Made by a program: the position numbers and the translations under genes. The notes under the pieces were generated by a model, which saw only the letters and a program-made list of their open reading frames with translations, did no database searches and had not been told where the DNA came from. From assembly GCA_000632805.1 (NCBI GenBank), contig CP007444.1, forward strand, positions 744,001 through 808,000: DNA of 64,000 nt. Direction: 5' to 3'. This document shows positions 16,594 through 24,409 of this stretch, one piece after another (position 1 is the first letter of the stretch; every line of letters begins with the position of its first letter). The DNA is from Dyella jiangningensis. GTDB taxonomy: Bacteria; Pseudomonadota; Gammaproteobacteria; Xanthomonadales; Rhodanobacteraceae.

Positions 16594-17466
16594 TCAGCTG
16601 CTCGGCGAGCTGCCCGTTGCCGGGGCATTGGAGGTATCCGCTCCGTTGCTCTTGGGAGTGGAGGTGCTCGGCGTGGAGGCCTTGTCGCCGATCACGGGGA
16701 ACGGGATGGAGTCACGCAATGTGCTCAGCACGCCATCGCCTTGTGCCGGCTTCGCGCAGATCGCGTTGTCCACGGCGCCCTGGTAGGTCTTGTCCATCAT
16801 GCCGACCCATACGGTTCCATCCGGGCCGTGCGGAACCTTGAATGTGCCGGCTGCCGCCATCTTCACCGGTGCCTCGGCGGAGAACGCTGCCGGCGACTGT
16901 TCCCAATAGGTACTGCCGGCCTGCTGCTTGGCCGAGCTGTACAGCACCAGGTAGCGCGCCCGCTTGTCGGTGATCTCGATGCTGCCGAAGGCGCCGGTGG
17001 TCTCATCCGTCCAGCCCATGTGTTCGCATAGACCGACATCCTGCGTGGCGATGGGCTGGAACGCGTCATCCAGCACCACCACAGTGGGTGCGAACAGATA
17101 GCTGGCGCGCAGCCAGCGGCCATTCAATTCCGACTTGACCGCCACGCGATAAGGCAGCTGTGTCTCGCGAGGAAGGCTGAAGCTCAGGAAGTAGCTGTGC
17201 TCGCCGTTGAAGCTGACCACCGTGCTGCCCGGGCCGAGCACGAACTTCCTGGGCTGCCAGGGCAGGTTGTCCTGGAACGAGAAGTCCGCGAACGTGCTGC
17301 AGCAGGGCGTGGCCTGCTGCAGCGTCTTGCGCGCCTGTTCGAGGCTGCTGTTCGCATTCTCCGGCGCCCGCAGGTTGGGCGGCACGAAGGTCTTCATGCT
17401 GTGGCATCCGGCCGCCAGCGCGACGGCAAGAGCAAGGGCAGTTGAGGCGATCAGGCGATAACGCAT
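16594..17466 (-). CDS. MalM-like lipoprotein
   Basis: A 290 aa lipoprotein: signal peptide and lipobox at Cys21 (LAAGCHS), then a domain containing ATPCCSTFADFSF, FLSFSLPRE and LFAPTVVVLDDAFQP, which resembles the MalM (maltose operon periplasmic protein) family. The last 40 residues are a disordered Ser/Thr/Pro/Asn tail. No maltose or maltodextrin transport genes are nearby; it follows asnS by 14 bases on the same strand. The family match is from remembered motifs, so function is left open. Confidence 0.6.
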   Translation of the reverse strand: MRYRLIASTALALAVALAAGCHSMKTFVPPNLRAPENANSSLEQARKTLQQATPCCSTFADFSFQDNLPWQPRKFVLGPGSTVVSFNGEHSYFLSFSLPRETQLPYRVAVKSELNGRWLRASYLFAPTVVVLDDAFQPIATQDVGLCEHMGWTDETTGAFGSIEITDKRARYLVLYSSAKQQAGSTYWEQSPAAFSAEAPVKMAAAGTFKVPHGPDGTVWVGMMDKTYQGAVDNAICAKPAQGDGVLSTLRDSIPFPVIGDKASTPSTSTPKSNGADTSNAPATGSSPSS

Positions 17467-17480
17467 GGCATAACCATCAA

Positions 17481-18881
17481 TCAGAATTCGGCCGTCCCAG
17501 CCGCGCGCGGATAGGGGATGGCATCACGAATGTTGGACAAACCGCATACATACACCAGCAGGCGTTCGAAGCCGAGGCCGAAGCCCGCGTGAGGAACGGT
17601 GCCGTAGCGACGCAGGTCACGGTACCAGCCATAAGTGGCCGGATCGAGGCCGAACTGAACCATGCGACGGTCGAGATAGTCCAGGCGCTCTTCGCGCTGG
17701 CTGCCGCCGATGATTTCGCCGATGCCCGGGGCCAGCACGTCCATCGCGGCAACGGTCTTTTCGTCGTCGTTCAGGCGCATGTAGAAGGCCTTGATCTGCT
17801 CGGGATAGTTCATCACCACCACCGGCCGGCCGACGTGCTTTTCGGCGAGATAACGTTCGTGCTCGGTCTGCAGGTCGATGCCCCAGGCCACCGGGAATTC
17901 GAATTTCTGCCCCGACTTCCTGAGGATGTCGACCGCCTCGGTGTAGTCGATGCGCTCGAACGGTTTGGCAATAAAGGCTTCCAGACGGCTGATCGCATCC
18001 GGGGCCATGCGTTCGGCGAAGAACGCCATGTCGTCCGGGCGCTCCTCAAGCACGGCCTTGAAGATGGCCTTGAGGAAACCTTCGGCGCAGTCGGCATCGG
18101 CGTTGAGGTCGGCGAAGGCGATCTCCGGCTCCACCATCCAGAACTCGGCCAGGTGGCGCGGCGTGTTGGAGTTCTCGGCGCGGAAGGTCGGTCCGAACGT
18201 GTACACCTTGCTCATCGCCAGGCAGTAGGCCTCGACATTGAGCTGGCCGGACACGGTAAGGAACGCCTCGCGACCGAAGAAGTCCTTGCGGAAGTCGATC
18301 TTGCCTTCAGGCGTGCGCGGCAGGTTCGCCAGGTCCAGCGTGGACAGGCGGAACATGTCGCCAGCGCCTTCGGCGTCGGACGTGGTGATGATCGGCGTGT
18401 TGATCCAGAAGAAACCCTGCTCGGTGAGCCAGCGGTGGATCGCCGTCATCATCGTGTGGCGCACGCGGGTCACGGCGCCGAACAGGTTGGTGCGCGGACG
18501 CAGGTGCGCCACTTCGCGCAGGAACTCCATCGAGTGCTGCTTGGGCTGGATGGGGTAGGTTTCCGGGTCGTCCACGAAGCCGGTGACGGTCACTTCCGTG
18601 GCCTGGATCTCGAAGCTCTGACCCTTGCCCTGCGAAGCCACCAGCGTGCCCGTGACGATCACGCCGGCGCCGGCGGTGAGGTGCTTCACCTCGTTCTCGT
18701 AGTTGGAGACCTCACCGGTGACCACCGCCTGGATGGGGTCGAAGCAGGAGCCGTCACTGACATTGACGAAGGACAGGCCCGCCTTCGAATCGCGCCGCGT
18801 GCGGACCCAGCCGCGCACGGTCACGGTGCTGCCGGCTTCGATGCTGCCGGAAAGAGCCTGCTTGACGCTAACCACCGCCAT
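17481..18881 (-). CDS. asnS: Asparaginyl-tRNA synthetase
   Basis: A 466 aa class II aminoacyl-tRNA synthetase, the same length as the E. coli enzyme. The N-terminal OB-fold anticodon domain covers about residues 15-110 ([25 protein letters not shown]). The catalytic domain has motif 2 ([25 protein letters not shown]) and motif 3 ([13 protein letters not shown]). The NTPRHLAEF segment distinguishes it from aspartyl enzymes. ATG 18881 has GGAG 9 bases upstream; the longer frame adds only 13 unlikely residues. It heads a minus-strand run of seven genes. Confidence 0.95.
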   Translation of the reverse strand: MAVVSVKQALSGSIEAGSTVTVRGWVRTRRDSKAGLSFVNVSDGSCFDPIQAVVTGEVSNYENEVKHLTAGAGVIVTGTLVASQGKGQSFEIQATEVTVTGFVDDPETYPIQPKQHSMEFLREVAHLRPRTNLFGAVTRVRHTMMTAIHRWLTEQGFFWINTPIITTSDAEGAGDMFRLSTLDLANLPRTPEGKIDFRKDFFGREAFLTVSGQLNVEAYCLAMSKVYTFGPTFRAENSNTPRHLAEFWMVEPEIAFADLNADADCAEGFLKAIFKAVLEERPDDMAFFAERMAPDAISRLEAFIAKPFERIDYTEAVDILRKSGQKFEFPVAWGIDLQTEHERYLAEKHVGRPVVVMNYPEQIKAFYMRLNDDEKTVAAMDVLAPGIGEIIGGSQREERLDYLDRRMVQFGLDPATYGWYRDLRRYGTVPHAGFGLGFERLLVYVCGLSNIRDAIPYPRAAGTAEF

Positions 18882-19015
18882 GGATTGAAACTCCTGCTGG
18901 GCGCCGCATATCGGACGCATAAGACGAATCTGGCATCATAATCGACGTTCCGTTCAGGTCGCGACCCTGGCGCCCGTTTTCCGACCACCAAACCCCTCCG
19001 GTAGTTGCATCGCCC

Positions 19016-19342
19016 ATGACCATCACCATCACTCCCGCCGCCAGCGAGCGTATGCGCGCCTTCCTAGCCGGTACTCCCGGTGCCGCGGGCGTGCGCTTTG
19101 GCGTCAAGAAAACCGGCTGCTCCGGTTTCGGCTACGTGGTGGACCTGGCCCAGAGCGTGGGCGAGGGCGACGAAACGCTGGATGTGGACGGCGTGCCCCT
19201 GATCGTCGACGGCAAGAGCCTGCCGCTCATCGACGGCACCGTCATCGACTTCCAGCGCCAGGGTCTCAACGCCAGCTTCGTGTTCCACAACCCCAACGCC
19301 ACCGGCGAGTGCGGTTGCGGCGAGAGCTTCACGGTCGGCTGA
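19016..19342 (+). CDS. IscA/SufA-type iron-sulfur cluster carrier
   Basis: A 108 aa A-type carrier protein that holds and hands on iron-sulfur clusters. All three ligand cysteines are present: one in KKTGCSGFGY and two in GECGCGESFTV. The ITITPAASERMRAFL start and FHNPNATGECGCGESF end fit IscA/SufA better than ErpA. No isc or suf operon is adjacent (sufE is 27 kb away), so which system it serves is unclear. It is divergent from asnS. Confidence 0.88.
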   Translation: MTITITPAASERMRAFLAGTPGAAGVRFGVKKTGCSGFGYVVDLAQSVGEGDETLDVDGVPLIVDGKSLPLIDGTVIDFQRQGLNASFVFHNPNATGECGCGESFTVG

Positions 19343-19475
19343 GCGCCTCGCCGGGGCCGGAACCGCTGGCGGGTGTCGCACCACGCGTGCCCACGGCGTG
19401 ACCGCTTGCCCCAAACCCCTGAATTCCCTTACACTTCCGCTTCTGTCCGCGCCCCAAAAGCTCGGATGGAACCTT

Positions 19476-19519
19476 GCCTCACCGCATAGGGCGGGAGGCT
19501 GCCAGGCCCCAAAAGGGCC
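19476..19519 (+). promoter_or_regulatory. Possible rpsF leader RNA structure
   Basis: Two adjacent hairpins precede rpsF: GCCTC-A-CCGC (19476-19485) pairing with GCGG-GAGGC (19491-19499), then GGCCC/GGGCC (19505-19519). Position and a CCG-containing stem recall the S6:S18-binding leader that autoregulates rpsF operons in many bacteria. The match to the consensus has not been tested. Confidence 0.35.
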
Positions 19520-19543
19520 GCATCCACAAGGAGTTACCCACCA

Positions 19544-19981
19544 ATGTCCCTGCGACATTACGAAGTCGTGTTCCTGGTCCACCCTGACCAGAGCGAGCAG
19601 GTCCCGGCGATGATCGAGCGCTACAAGGCGCTGATCGAGACCGACGGCGGCAAGATCCACCGCCTGGAAGACTGGGGCCGCCGCCAGCTGGCCTACCCGA
19701 TCGTGAACCTGGCCAAGGCTCACTACGTCATGCTCAACATCGAAGTGAGCCAGAACGTGCTGAACGAGCTGGAGTCGGGCTTCCGCTTCAATGACGCCGT
19801 GCTGCGCCACCTCGTCATCAAGCGTGACGAGGCCGACACCGAGCAGTCCTTCATCCTGAAGTCCAAGGAAAAGGACGACGCCAAGTCCTCGCGTCGCCGC
19901 GATGACGACAGCGAAGGTGATGAGCGCCCGGCCCGTCGCGACCGCGACGACCGTGACAACGATCGCGACAGCGACGACTGA
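19544..19981 (+). CDS. rpsF: 30S ribosomal protein S6
   Basis: A 145 aa small-subunit protein that pairs with S18 on the 16S rRNA platform. The start [24 protein letters not shown] and [13 protein letters not shown] are diagnostic. The C-terminus carries a highly charged Asp/Arg-rich tail (from about 110), longer than E. coli S6, which ends in Glu repeats added by RimK; here the tail is Arg/Asp and not Glu. AAGGAG precedes the ATG. First gene of rpsF-rpsR-rplI. Confidence 0.97.
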   Translation: MSLRHYEVVFLVHPDQSEQVPAMIERYKALIETDGGKIHRLEDWGRRQLAYPIVNLAKAHYVMLNIEVSQNVLNELESGFRFNDAVLRHLVIKRDEADTEQSFILKSKEKDDAKSSRRRDDDSEGDERPARRDRDDRDNDRDSDD

Positions 19982-19995
19982 TCAGGAGCACAGAC

Positions 19996-20226
19996 ATGTC
20001 CAAGTTCTTCCGCCGCCGCAAGTTCTGCCGCTTCACCGCTGAAAAGGTGAAGGAGATCGACTACAAGGATCTCAACACCCTGCGCCAGTACGTCACCGAG
20101 AACGGCAAGATCGTTCCGTCGCGCATCACCGGCACCAAGGCCCGCTACCAGCGTCAGCTGGCGACGGCCATCAAGCGGGCCCGCTTCCTGGCCCTGCTGC
20201 CGTACACCGACAACCACGACGTCTGA
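19996..20226 (+). CDS. rpsR: 30S ribosomal protein S18
   Basis: A 76 aa protein, normal S18 length, beginning [22 protein letters not shown] and containing the conserved [18 protein letters not shown] and [16 protein letters not shown]. It binds S6 and 16S rRNA. It follows rpsF by 14 bases with AGGAG in front. The usual short distance to rplI is enlarged here by a repeat-bearing insertion of about 216 bases. Confidence 0.97.
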   Translation: MSKFFRRRKFCRFTAEKVKEIDYKDLNTLRQYVTENGKIVPSRITGTKARYQRQLATAIKRARFLALLPYTDNHDV

Positions 20227-20238
20227 TCGACGTTGTAC

Positions 20239-20372
20239 TTCCTCTCCCCTCTGGGGAGAGGACTGAGGTGAGGGGCAGGTGCTCGCGAAAGAGCATCGAT
20301 AAGCGAGTTTCGATTCAAGGCGCTCGCAAGACTGCCCCTCATCCCGGCCTTCTCTCCAAGGGGAGAAGGAGT
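20239..20372. repeat. Repeat-bearing insertion between rpsR and rplI
   Basis: CCTCTCCCC-TCT-GGGGAGAGG (about 20241-20260), followed by GTGAGGGGCAGGTGCTCGCGA, is mirrored at about 20322-20370 by CTCGCAAGACTGCCCCTCA and CTTCTCTCC-AAG-GGGAGAAGG. The two halves form an imperfect inverted pair of the family also seen at 5383-5434. No gene fits here. Confidence 0.75.
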
Positions 20373-20442
20373 GGAAAACCACCTTCGGACAACCGTCCAC
20401 GGCTGCGTCGGGCCACACCGGCGCTAACGAAAAGGAACCACC

Positions 20443-20892
20443 ATGGAACTGATTCTTCTCGAGAAAGTCCGCAACCTCGGCAACCTGGGCGACAAGGTCA
20501 AGGTGAAGCCGGGTTACGGCCGCAACTACCTCCTGCCGCAGGGCAAGGCCGTGCCGGTCAACGCCGCCAACCTCGAAGCCTTCGAGAAGCGCCGCGCCGA
20601 GTACGAAGCCAAGGCTGCCTCGCAGCTGTCCGGCGCCGAAGGCCGCAAGGCCAAGCTGGAAGGCGTTGAGGTGACCCTCACCGTCAACGCCAGCCCGGAA
20701 GGCAAGCTGTACGGTTCGGTGGGTCCACGCGAAATCTCCGAGGCCCTGCAGGCTGCCGGTCACGATGTGCACAAGAACGAAGTGATCCAGGGCGAAGGCC
20801 CGATCCGCCACACCGGCGAGTTCGAAGCCGTGATCGCGCTGCACGCCGATGTGCAGACCCAGGTCAAGGTGATCGTGGTCGGCGAAAAGTAA
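20443..20892 (+). CDS. rplI: 50S ribosomal protein L9
   Basis: A 149 aa protein of standard length. The N-terminal rRNA-binding domain [36 protein letters not shown] is nearly invariant in L9; a connecting helix and C-terminal domain ending in [10 protein letters not shown] follow. It lies third in the S6-S18-L9 cluster and ends at an intrinsic terminator. Confidence 0.97.
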   Translation: MELILLEKVRNLGNLGDKVKVKPGYGRNYLLPQGKAVPVNAANLEAFEKRRAEYEAKAASQLSGAEGRKAKLEGVEVTLTVNASPEGKLYGSVGPREISEALQAAGHDVHKNEVIQGEGPIRHTGEFEAVIALHADVQTQVKVIVVGEK

Positions 20893-20918
20893 GCCGATCC
20901 ATCGCTCGCAACACCCAG

Positions 20919-20947
20919 ACGGGCGCCTCCGGGCGCCCGTTTGCTTT
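20919..20947 (+). terminator. Intrinsic terminator after rplI
   Basis: CGGGCGCC-TCCG-GGCGCCCG (20920-20939) followed by TTTGCTTTT. It marks the end of the ribosomal protein unit 27 bases after the rplI stop. Confidence 0.85.
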
Positions 20948-20976
20948 TGGGGAAGGCGGTGGCTCTGTCCACCGGC

Positions 20977-21006
20977 TTATCCACAACTAACCACAGGTTT
21001 TCCACA
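20977..21006 (+). promoter_or_regulatory. Cluster of DnaA-box-like sites upstream of dnaB
   Basis: TTATCCACA (20977-20985) is an exact DnaA box. CTAACCACA (20987-20995) and TTTTCCACA (20998-21006) are two- and one-mismatch versions in the same orientation, with starts 10 and 11 bases apart, about one helical turn. They lie 97-126 bases before the dnaB start. Confidence 0.6.
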
Positions 21007-21102
21007 GGGTTATTGTCTCGCCGGCTGAGATGGCGCCGCGTATGCTCTGTGCCTGTTGCCATGCCACCGACGGATTGCCGTCGGTTCGCTCCGAGGAACC
21101 GT

Positions 21103-22530
21103 ATGTCCTTCGTTTCCGACCGTTCCGACGAATCCGGCCGCCGCCGGCGATCCGAGCGCAAGCCGATGTCGAGCGTCGATGCGCTACGCGTGCCGCCGCA
21201 CTCGATCGACGCGGAACAGGCTGTGCTGGGCGGCCTCATGCTTTCGCCCGATTCGCTGGACAAGGTGGCCGATCGCCTGAGCGAACAGGATTTCTACCGC
21301 AAGGATCATCGCCTGATCTGGCGCGCCATCACCGAGCTGGCGGGCAAGGGCATGCCATGTGACGCGGTGACCCTGGGTGACTGGTTCGAAGCAAATGGGC
21401 TCGCCGAAATGGTTGGCGGCGCGGCGTATCTGATCGAGCTGGCCAACACCACGCCGAGCGCGGCGAACATCGGTGCGTACGCGGAAATCGTGCGTGAGAA
21501 ATCCGTGCTGCGCCAGCTCATCGATGCCGGCGTAGGCATTACCGAGGACGGCTACCAACCCGATGGCATGGGCGTGCAGGAGGTGCTGGAGCGTGCCGAG
21601 CAGGCCGTGTTCAAGATCGCCGAGTCCGGCGCGCGCGGCAAGAAGGACACCGTGTCCATGCGCGAGGCGGTGAAGGATGCCTTCCGCATTCTCTCCGAGC
21701 GTTTCGAAAACAAGGGCCAGCTCACCGGCGTATCCACCGGCTTCACCGATCTCGATGAACTGACCTCGGGCCTGCAGCCGTCCGACCTGATCATCGTCGC
21801 GGCGCGTCCCTCGATGGGCAAGACTGCGTTCTCGGTGAACATGGCCGAAGCGGTGGCGATGCGCGGCAAGAAAGCCGTGGCGATTTTCTCGATGGAAATG
21901 TCGGCCTCGCAGCTGGCCTTCCGAATGATCTCCTCGGTGGGTCGCATCCACGCGCAGCACCTGCGCAACGGCGATCTTGCCGAAGAAGACTGGCCGCGCG
22001 TCACCAACGCCATCGCATTGCTGTCCGAGGCCAAGATCTTCATCGATGACACGCCGGGCCTGTCGCCGGTGGAAATGCGTTCGCGCGCCCGACGCCTGCA
22101 TCGCGAACACGGTGGTCTCGGACTGATCGTGATCGATTACCTGCAGCTGATGCAGGTGCCGGGCATGAAGGAAAACCGCGCGACGGAAATCTCGGAAATC
22201 TCACGCTCGCTGAAGGGCCTGGCGAAGGAACTCAACTGTCCGGTCATCGCACTCTCGCAGTTGAACCGCTCGCTGGAACAGCGCGCCGACAAGCGTCCGA
22301 TGATGTCGGACCTGCGCGAATCCGGCGCTATCGAGCAGGACGCGGACGTGATCATGTTCATCTACCGCGACGAGTACTACAACAAGGAATCACCGGACAA
22401 AGGCCTGGCCGAAATCATCATCGGCAAGCAGCGTAACGGTCCGACGGATACGGTGAAGCTGACCTTCCTCGGTCATTACACGAAGTTCGAGAACTACGCG
22501 CCCGATTCCTTCGTCGGCGCATTCGACTAG
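21103..22530 (+). CDS. dnaB: Replicative DNA helicase DnaB
   Basis: A 475 aa hexameric helicase that unwinds DNA at the fork. The N-terminal DnaG-interacting domain has PPHSIDAEQAVLGGLML (about 28-44). The RecA-like motor has Walker A ARPSMGKTAFSVNMA, Walker B LIVIDYLQLM, and the downstream ISRSLKGLAKELNCPVIALSQLNR and SDLRESGAIEQDADVIMFI. There is no intein. ATG 21103 has GAGGAA 5 bases upstream; the reading frame is open further up, but that region contains the DnaA-box-like sites. Confidence 0.96.
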   Translation: MSFVSDRSDESGRRRRSERKPMSSVDALRVPPHSIDAEQAVLGGLMLSPDSLDKVADRLSEQDFYRKDHRLIWRAITELAGKGMPCDAVTLGDWFEANGLAEMVGGAAYLIELANTTPSAANIGAYAEIVREKSVLRQLIDAGVGITEDGYQPDGMGVQEVLERAEQAVFKIAESGARGKKDTVSMREAVKDAFRILSERFENKGQLTGVSTGFTDLDELTSGLQPSDLIIVAARPSMGKTAFSVNMAEAVAMRGKKAVAIFSMEMSASQLAFRMISSVGRIHAQHLRNGDLAEEDWPRVTNAIALLSEAKIFIDDTPGLSPVEMRSRARRLHREHGGLGLIVIDYLQLMQVPGMKENRATEISEISRSLKGLAKELNCPVIALSQLNRSLEQRADKRPMMSDLRESGAIEQDADVIMFIYRDEYYNKESPDKGLAEIIIGKQRNGPTDTVKLTFLGHYTKFENYAPDSFVGAFD

Positions 22531-22546
22531 TCACGCCGTCGGCTTT

Positions 22547-22576
22547 AGGCGCCGTTATGCTTTGGGAACGGCGCCT
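22547..22576. other. Strong hairpin after dnaB without a T-run
   Basis: AGGCGCCGTT (22547-22556) and AACGGCGCCT (22567-22576) are perfect complements around a 10-base loop. No T-run follows on the plus strand, so it is not a standard intrinsic terminator. It may be a 3'-end stabiliser, a factor-assisted terminator or a repeat remnant. Confidence 0.6.
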
Positions 22577-22678
22577 GTACCGGGCTCGTCTCTATGCGCG
22601 GCGTGCACGCGAAACGGCGGCGAGGTTCACATGTGCCCGTGCACGCTCGTGGCCGTCCTTCCGCACGAGGTATGACCT

Positions 22679-22831
22679 ATGTCGCTCATCCTTCTGCTCA
22701 TTATCGTGTTGCTTCTTCTCGGCGCGCTGCCCACCTGGCCGTATAGCCGTGCGTGGGGTTACGGTCCCAGCGGCGGCCTGGGCCTCATTCTCATCATCTT
22801 GATCGTGCTGCTGGTATTAGGGGTTATCTGA
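22679..22831 (+). CDS. DUF3309-family small hydrophobic protein
   Basis: A 50 aa protein, almost entirely membrane-embedded: a hydrophobic run of about 16 residues, then LPTWPYSRAWGYGPSGG, then a second hydrophobic run to the C-terminus. This pattern (Leu/Ile helix, LPTWPYSxxWGYxPSGGLG, second helix) is the signature of DUF3309 proteins, found widely in proteobacteria with unknown function. GAGG lies 9 bases upstream of ATG. A small lipoprotein gene follows 27 bases later and may share the transcript. Confidence 0.75.
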   Translation: MSLILLLIIVLLLLGALPTWPYSRAWGYGPSGGLGLILIILIVLLVLGVI

Positions 22832-22858
22832 CGTCGCCTGCGTCCCTCGGAGGGTGCC

Positions 22859-23077
22859 ATGAGCCGCGTGCTGATTCCTTCGTTGTTGGTCGTGATTTGC
22901 CTGGCCCTGAGCGGTTGCGGCAGCCATACACGCATGGTGCAGACCAGCACCGAAACCTGCGGCAAGGAGTTGACCGACCTGCAGGACGCACTGGACTCGC
23001 GCGCCATCACCCAGCACGAGTACGACAAGGCGCATCGCGCGATCATGGAACGCTGCACGCGGCGCGACGACGACTAG
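22859..23077 (+). CDS. Small SHOCT-like lipoprotein
   Basis: A 72 aa lipoprotein with a lipobox at Cys20 (LALSGCGS). The mature part carries a short helical segment ELTDLQDALDSRAITQHEYDKAHRAIMERC that resembles a SHOCT domain (a short C-terminal helical hairpin with a Gly/Ser-Ile-Thr/Ser-x-x-Glu-Tyr/Phe pattern). Two mature-part cysteines flank the motif. Function is unknown. A GGAGG ribosome site is present. It follows the DUF3309 gene directly. Confidence 0.7.
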   Translation: MSRVLIPSLLVVICLALSGCGSHTRMVQTSTETCGKELTDLQDALDSRAITQHEYDKAHRAIMERCTRRDDD

Positions 23078-23252
23078 AGCGCTGCCACGGGTTTGCCACG
23101 ATGGCGGCCCCGACCGGGCCCACAGGGGCGTGAAGATGGCGGAGAGCGAATGCGGGAGGAACGGGCCTGCTAAGCTAGCAGGGTCACCCGGGCCGCCCGG
23201 TTCGCGCCCTTCTCCTTCTTACGTCATGCGCCGACGCCGGCGCCGAGCAGGC

Positions 23253-24341
23253 ATGAGCCGCACCACTGTCGCCACCATCCATCTCGGCGCCTTGCGCCAC
23301 AATCTCGCCCGCATCAAGCAGTTGGCGGCTCCTGCCAAGGTCATGGCCGTCGTCAAGGCGGATGCCTATGGCCATGGACTGGAGCGCGTCGCGCGTGCGC
23401 TGGATGGCGATGCGGACGCGTTTGCCGTGGCCGCGCTGGGCGATGGCCTGCGCCTTCGGGCAGCAGGGCATCGGCAACGCATCGTGGTGCTGTCCGGGCC
23501 CGACCGCGCCAGTGACATCGCGGAAATGCAGCGCCTCAACCTCGATGCCGCCATCCATCACGAGGAACAGCTGCATTGGCTCAAGGAAGCTTCGCCAGCG
23601 CGCGGCCCGCTGCGCGTATGGCTGAAGGTCGACAGCGGCATGCATCGGCTAGGGTTTGCGCCGGAAGCGGTCGCCTTCGTGCACGCGCAGCTCGCGGCGA
23701 TGCCGGGCATCGATTCGGAGATCGGGCTGCTCACGCATTTCGCCGAGTCTGAAGTATTCGACGGCACCGAAACGCTCGCGCAGATCGCACGTTTTGCCAA
23801 AGCCACGCATGGTTTGCGTGGACCTCGATCGCTTTCCAACTCCGCCGCCGTGCTCGGTTGGGCCGACGCGAAGGGCGACTGGGTGCGGACCGGCGGGCTG
23901 CTCTATGGCCTATCCGTGGTGGAAGGCAAGTCGGGCGCGGATTTTGGCTTTCGCCCGGCCATGACATTGAGCACGCGCCTGATCGCCATCAACCGCATCG
24001 GCAAGGGTGAGCGCATCGGCTACAACGGCACCTGGACCTGCCCGGAAGACATGCCTGTCGGCGTCGCCGCCGTCGGTTATGGCGACGGCTATCCGCGCAG
24101 TGCTGCGGCTGGCACGCCCGTACTCGTCGGTGACCAGCGCGTACCGTTGATCGGCCGCGTTTCGATGGACCTGATCACGCTGGACCTTCGCGACGCGCCG
24201 GAAGCGAAGGTGGGCGATCGCGTAACCCTTTGGGGGCCGGAACTGCCGGTGGAGATCATCGCCGCGCAGGCAGGCACCATTTCCTATGACCTGACCTGCG
24301 GCATGACCCGGCGCGTACTGTTCGTCGAGGACGAGCACTGA
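23253..24341 (+). CDS. alr: Alanine racemase
   Basis: A 362 aa PLP enzyme that makes D-alanine for peptidoglycan. PLP-binding Lys35 lies in MAVVKADAYGHG; the second catalytic Tyr lies in RIGYNGTWTCPED; GRVSMDLITLDL and the C-terminal ISYDLTCGMTRRV are also typical. A longer open frame begins at 23130, but family alignment starts at MSRTTVATIHLGALRHNL, so ATG 23253 was used. It lies between dnaB and radA, an order I recall from other xanthomonads. Confidence 0.95.
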   Translation: MSRTTVATIHLGALRHNLARIKQLAAPAKVMAVVKADAYGHGLERVARALDGDADAFAVAALGDGLRLRAAGHRQRIVVLSGPDRASDIAEMQRLNLDAAIHHEEQLHWLKEASPARGPLRVWLKVDSGMHRLGFAPEAVAFVHAQLAAMPGIDSEIGLLTHFAESEVFDGTETLAQIARFAKATHGLRGPRSLSNSAAVLGWADAKGDWVRTGGLLYGLSVVEGKSGADFGFRPAMTLSTRLIAINRIGKGERIGYNGTWTCPEDMPVGVAAVGYGDGYPRSAAAGTPVLVGDQRVPLIGRVSMDLITLDLRDAPEAKVGDRVTLWGPELPVEIIAAQAGTISYDLTCGMTRRVLFVEDEH

Positions 24342-24409
24342 TCCGCGTCTCGCCGCTTGCGATGGCGGCCCGCTAAGCTCGCTGCATCAACGCGCACCAG
24401 GGAATCCGC

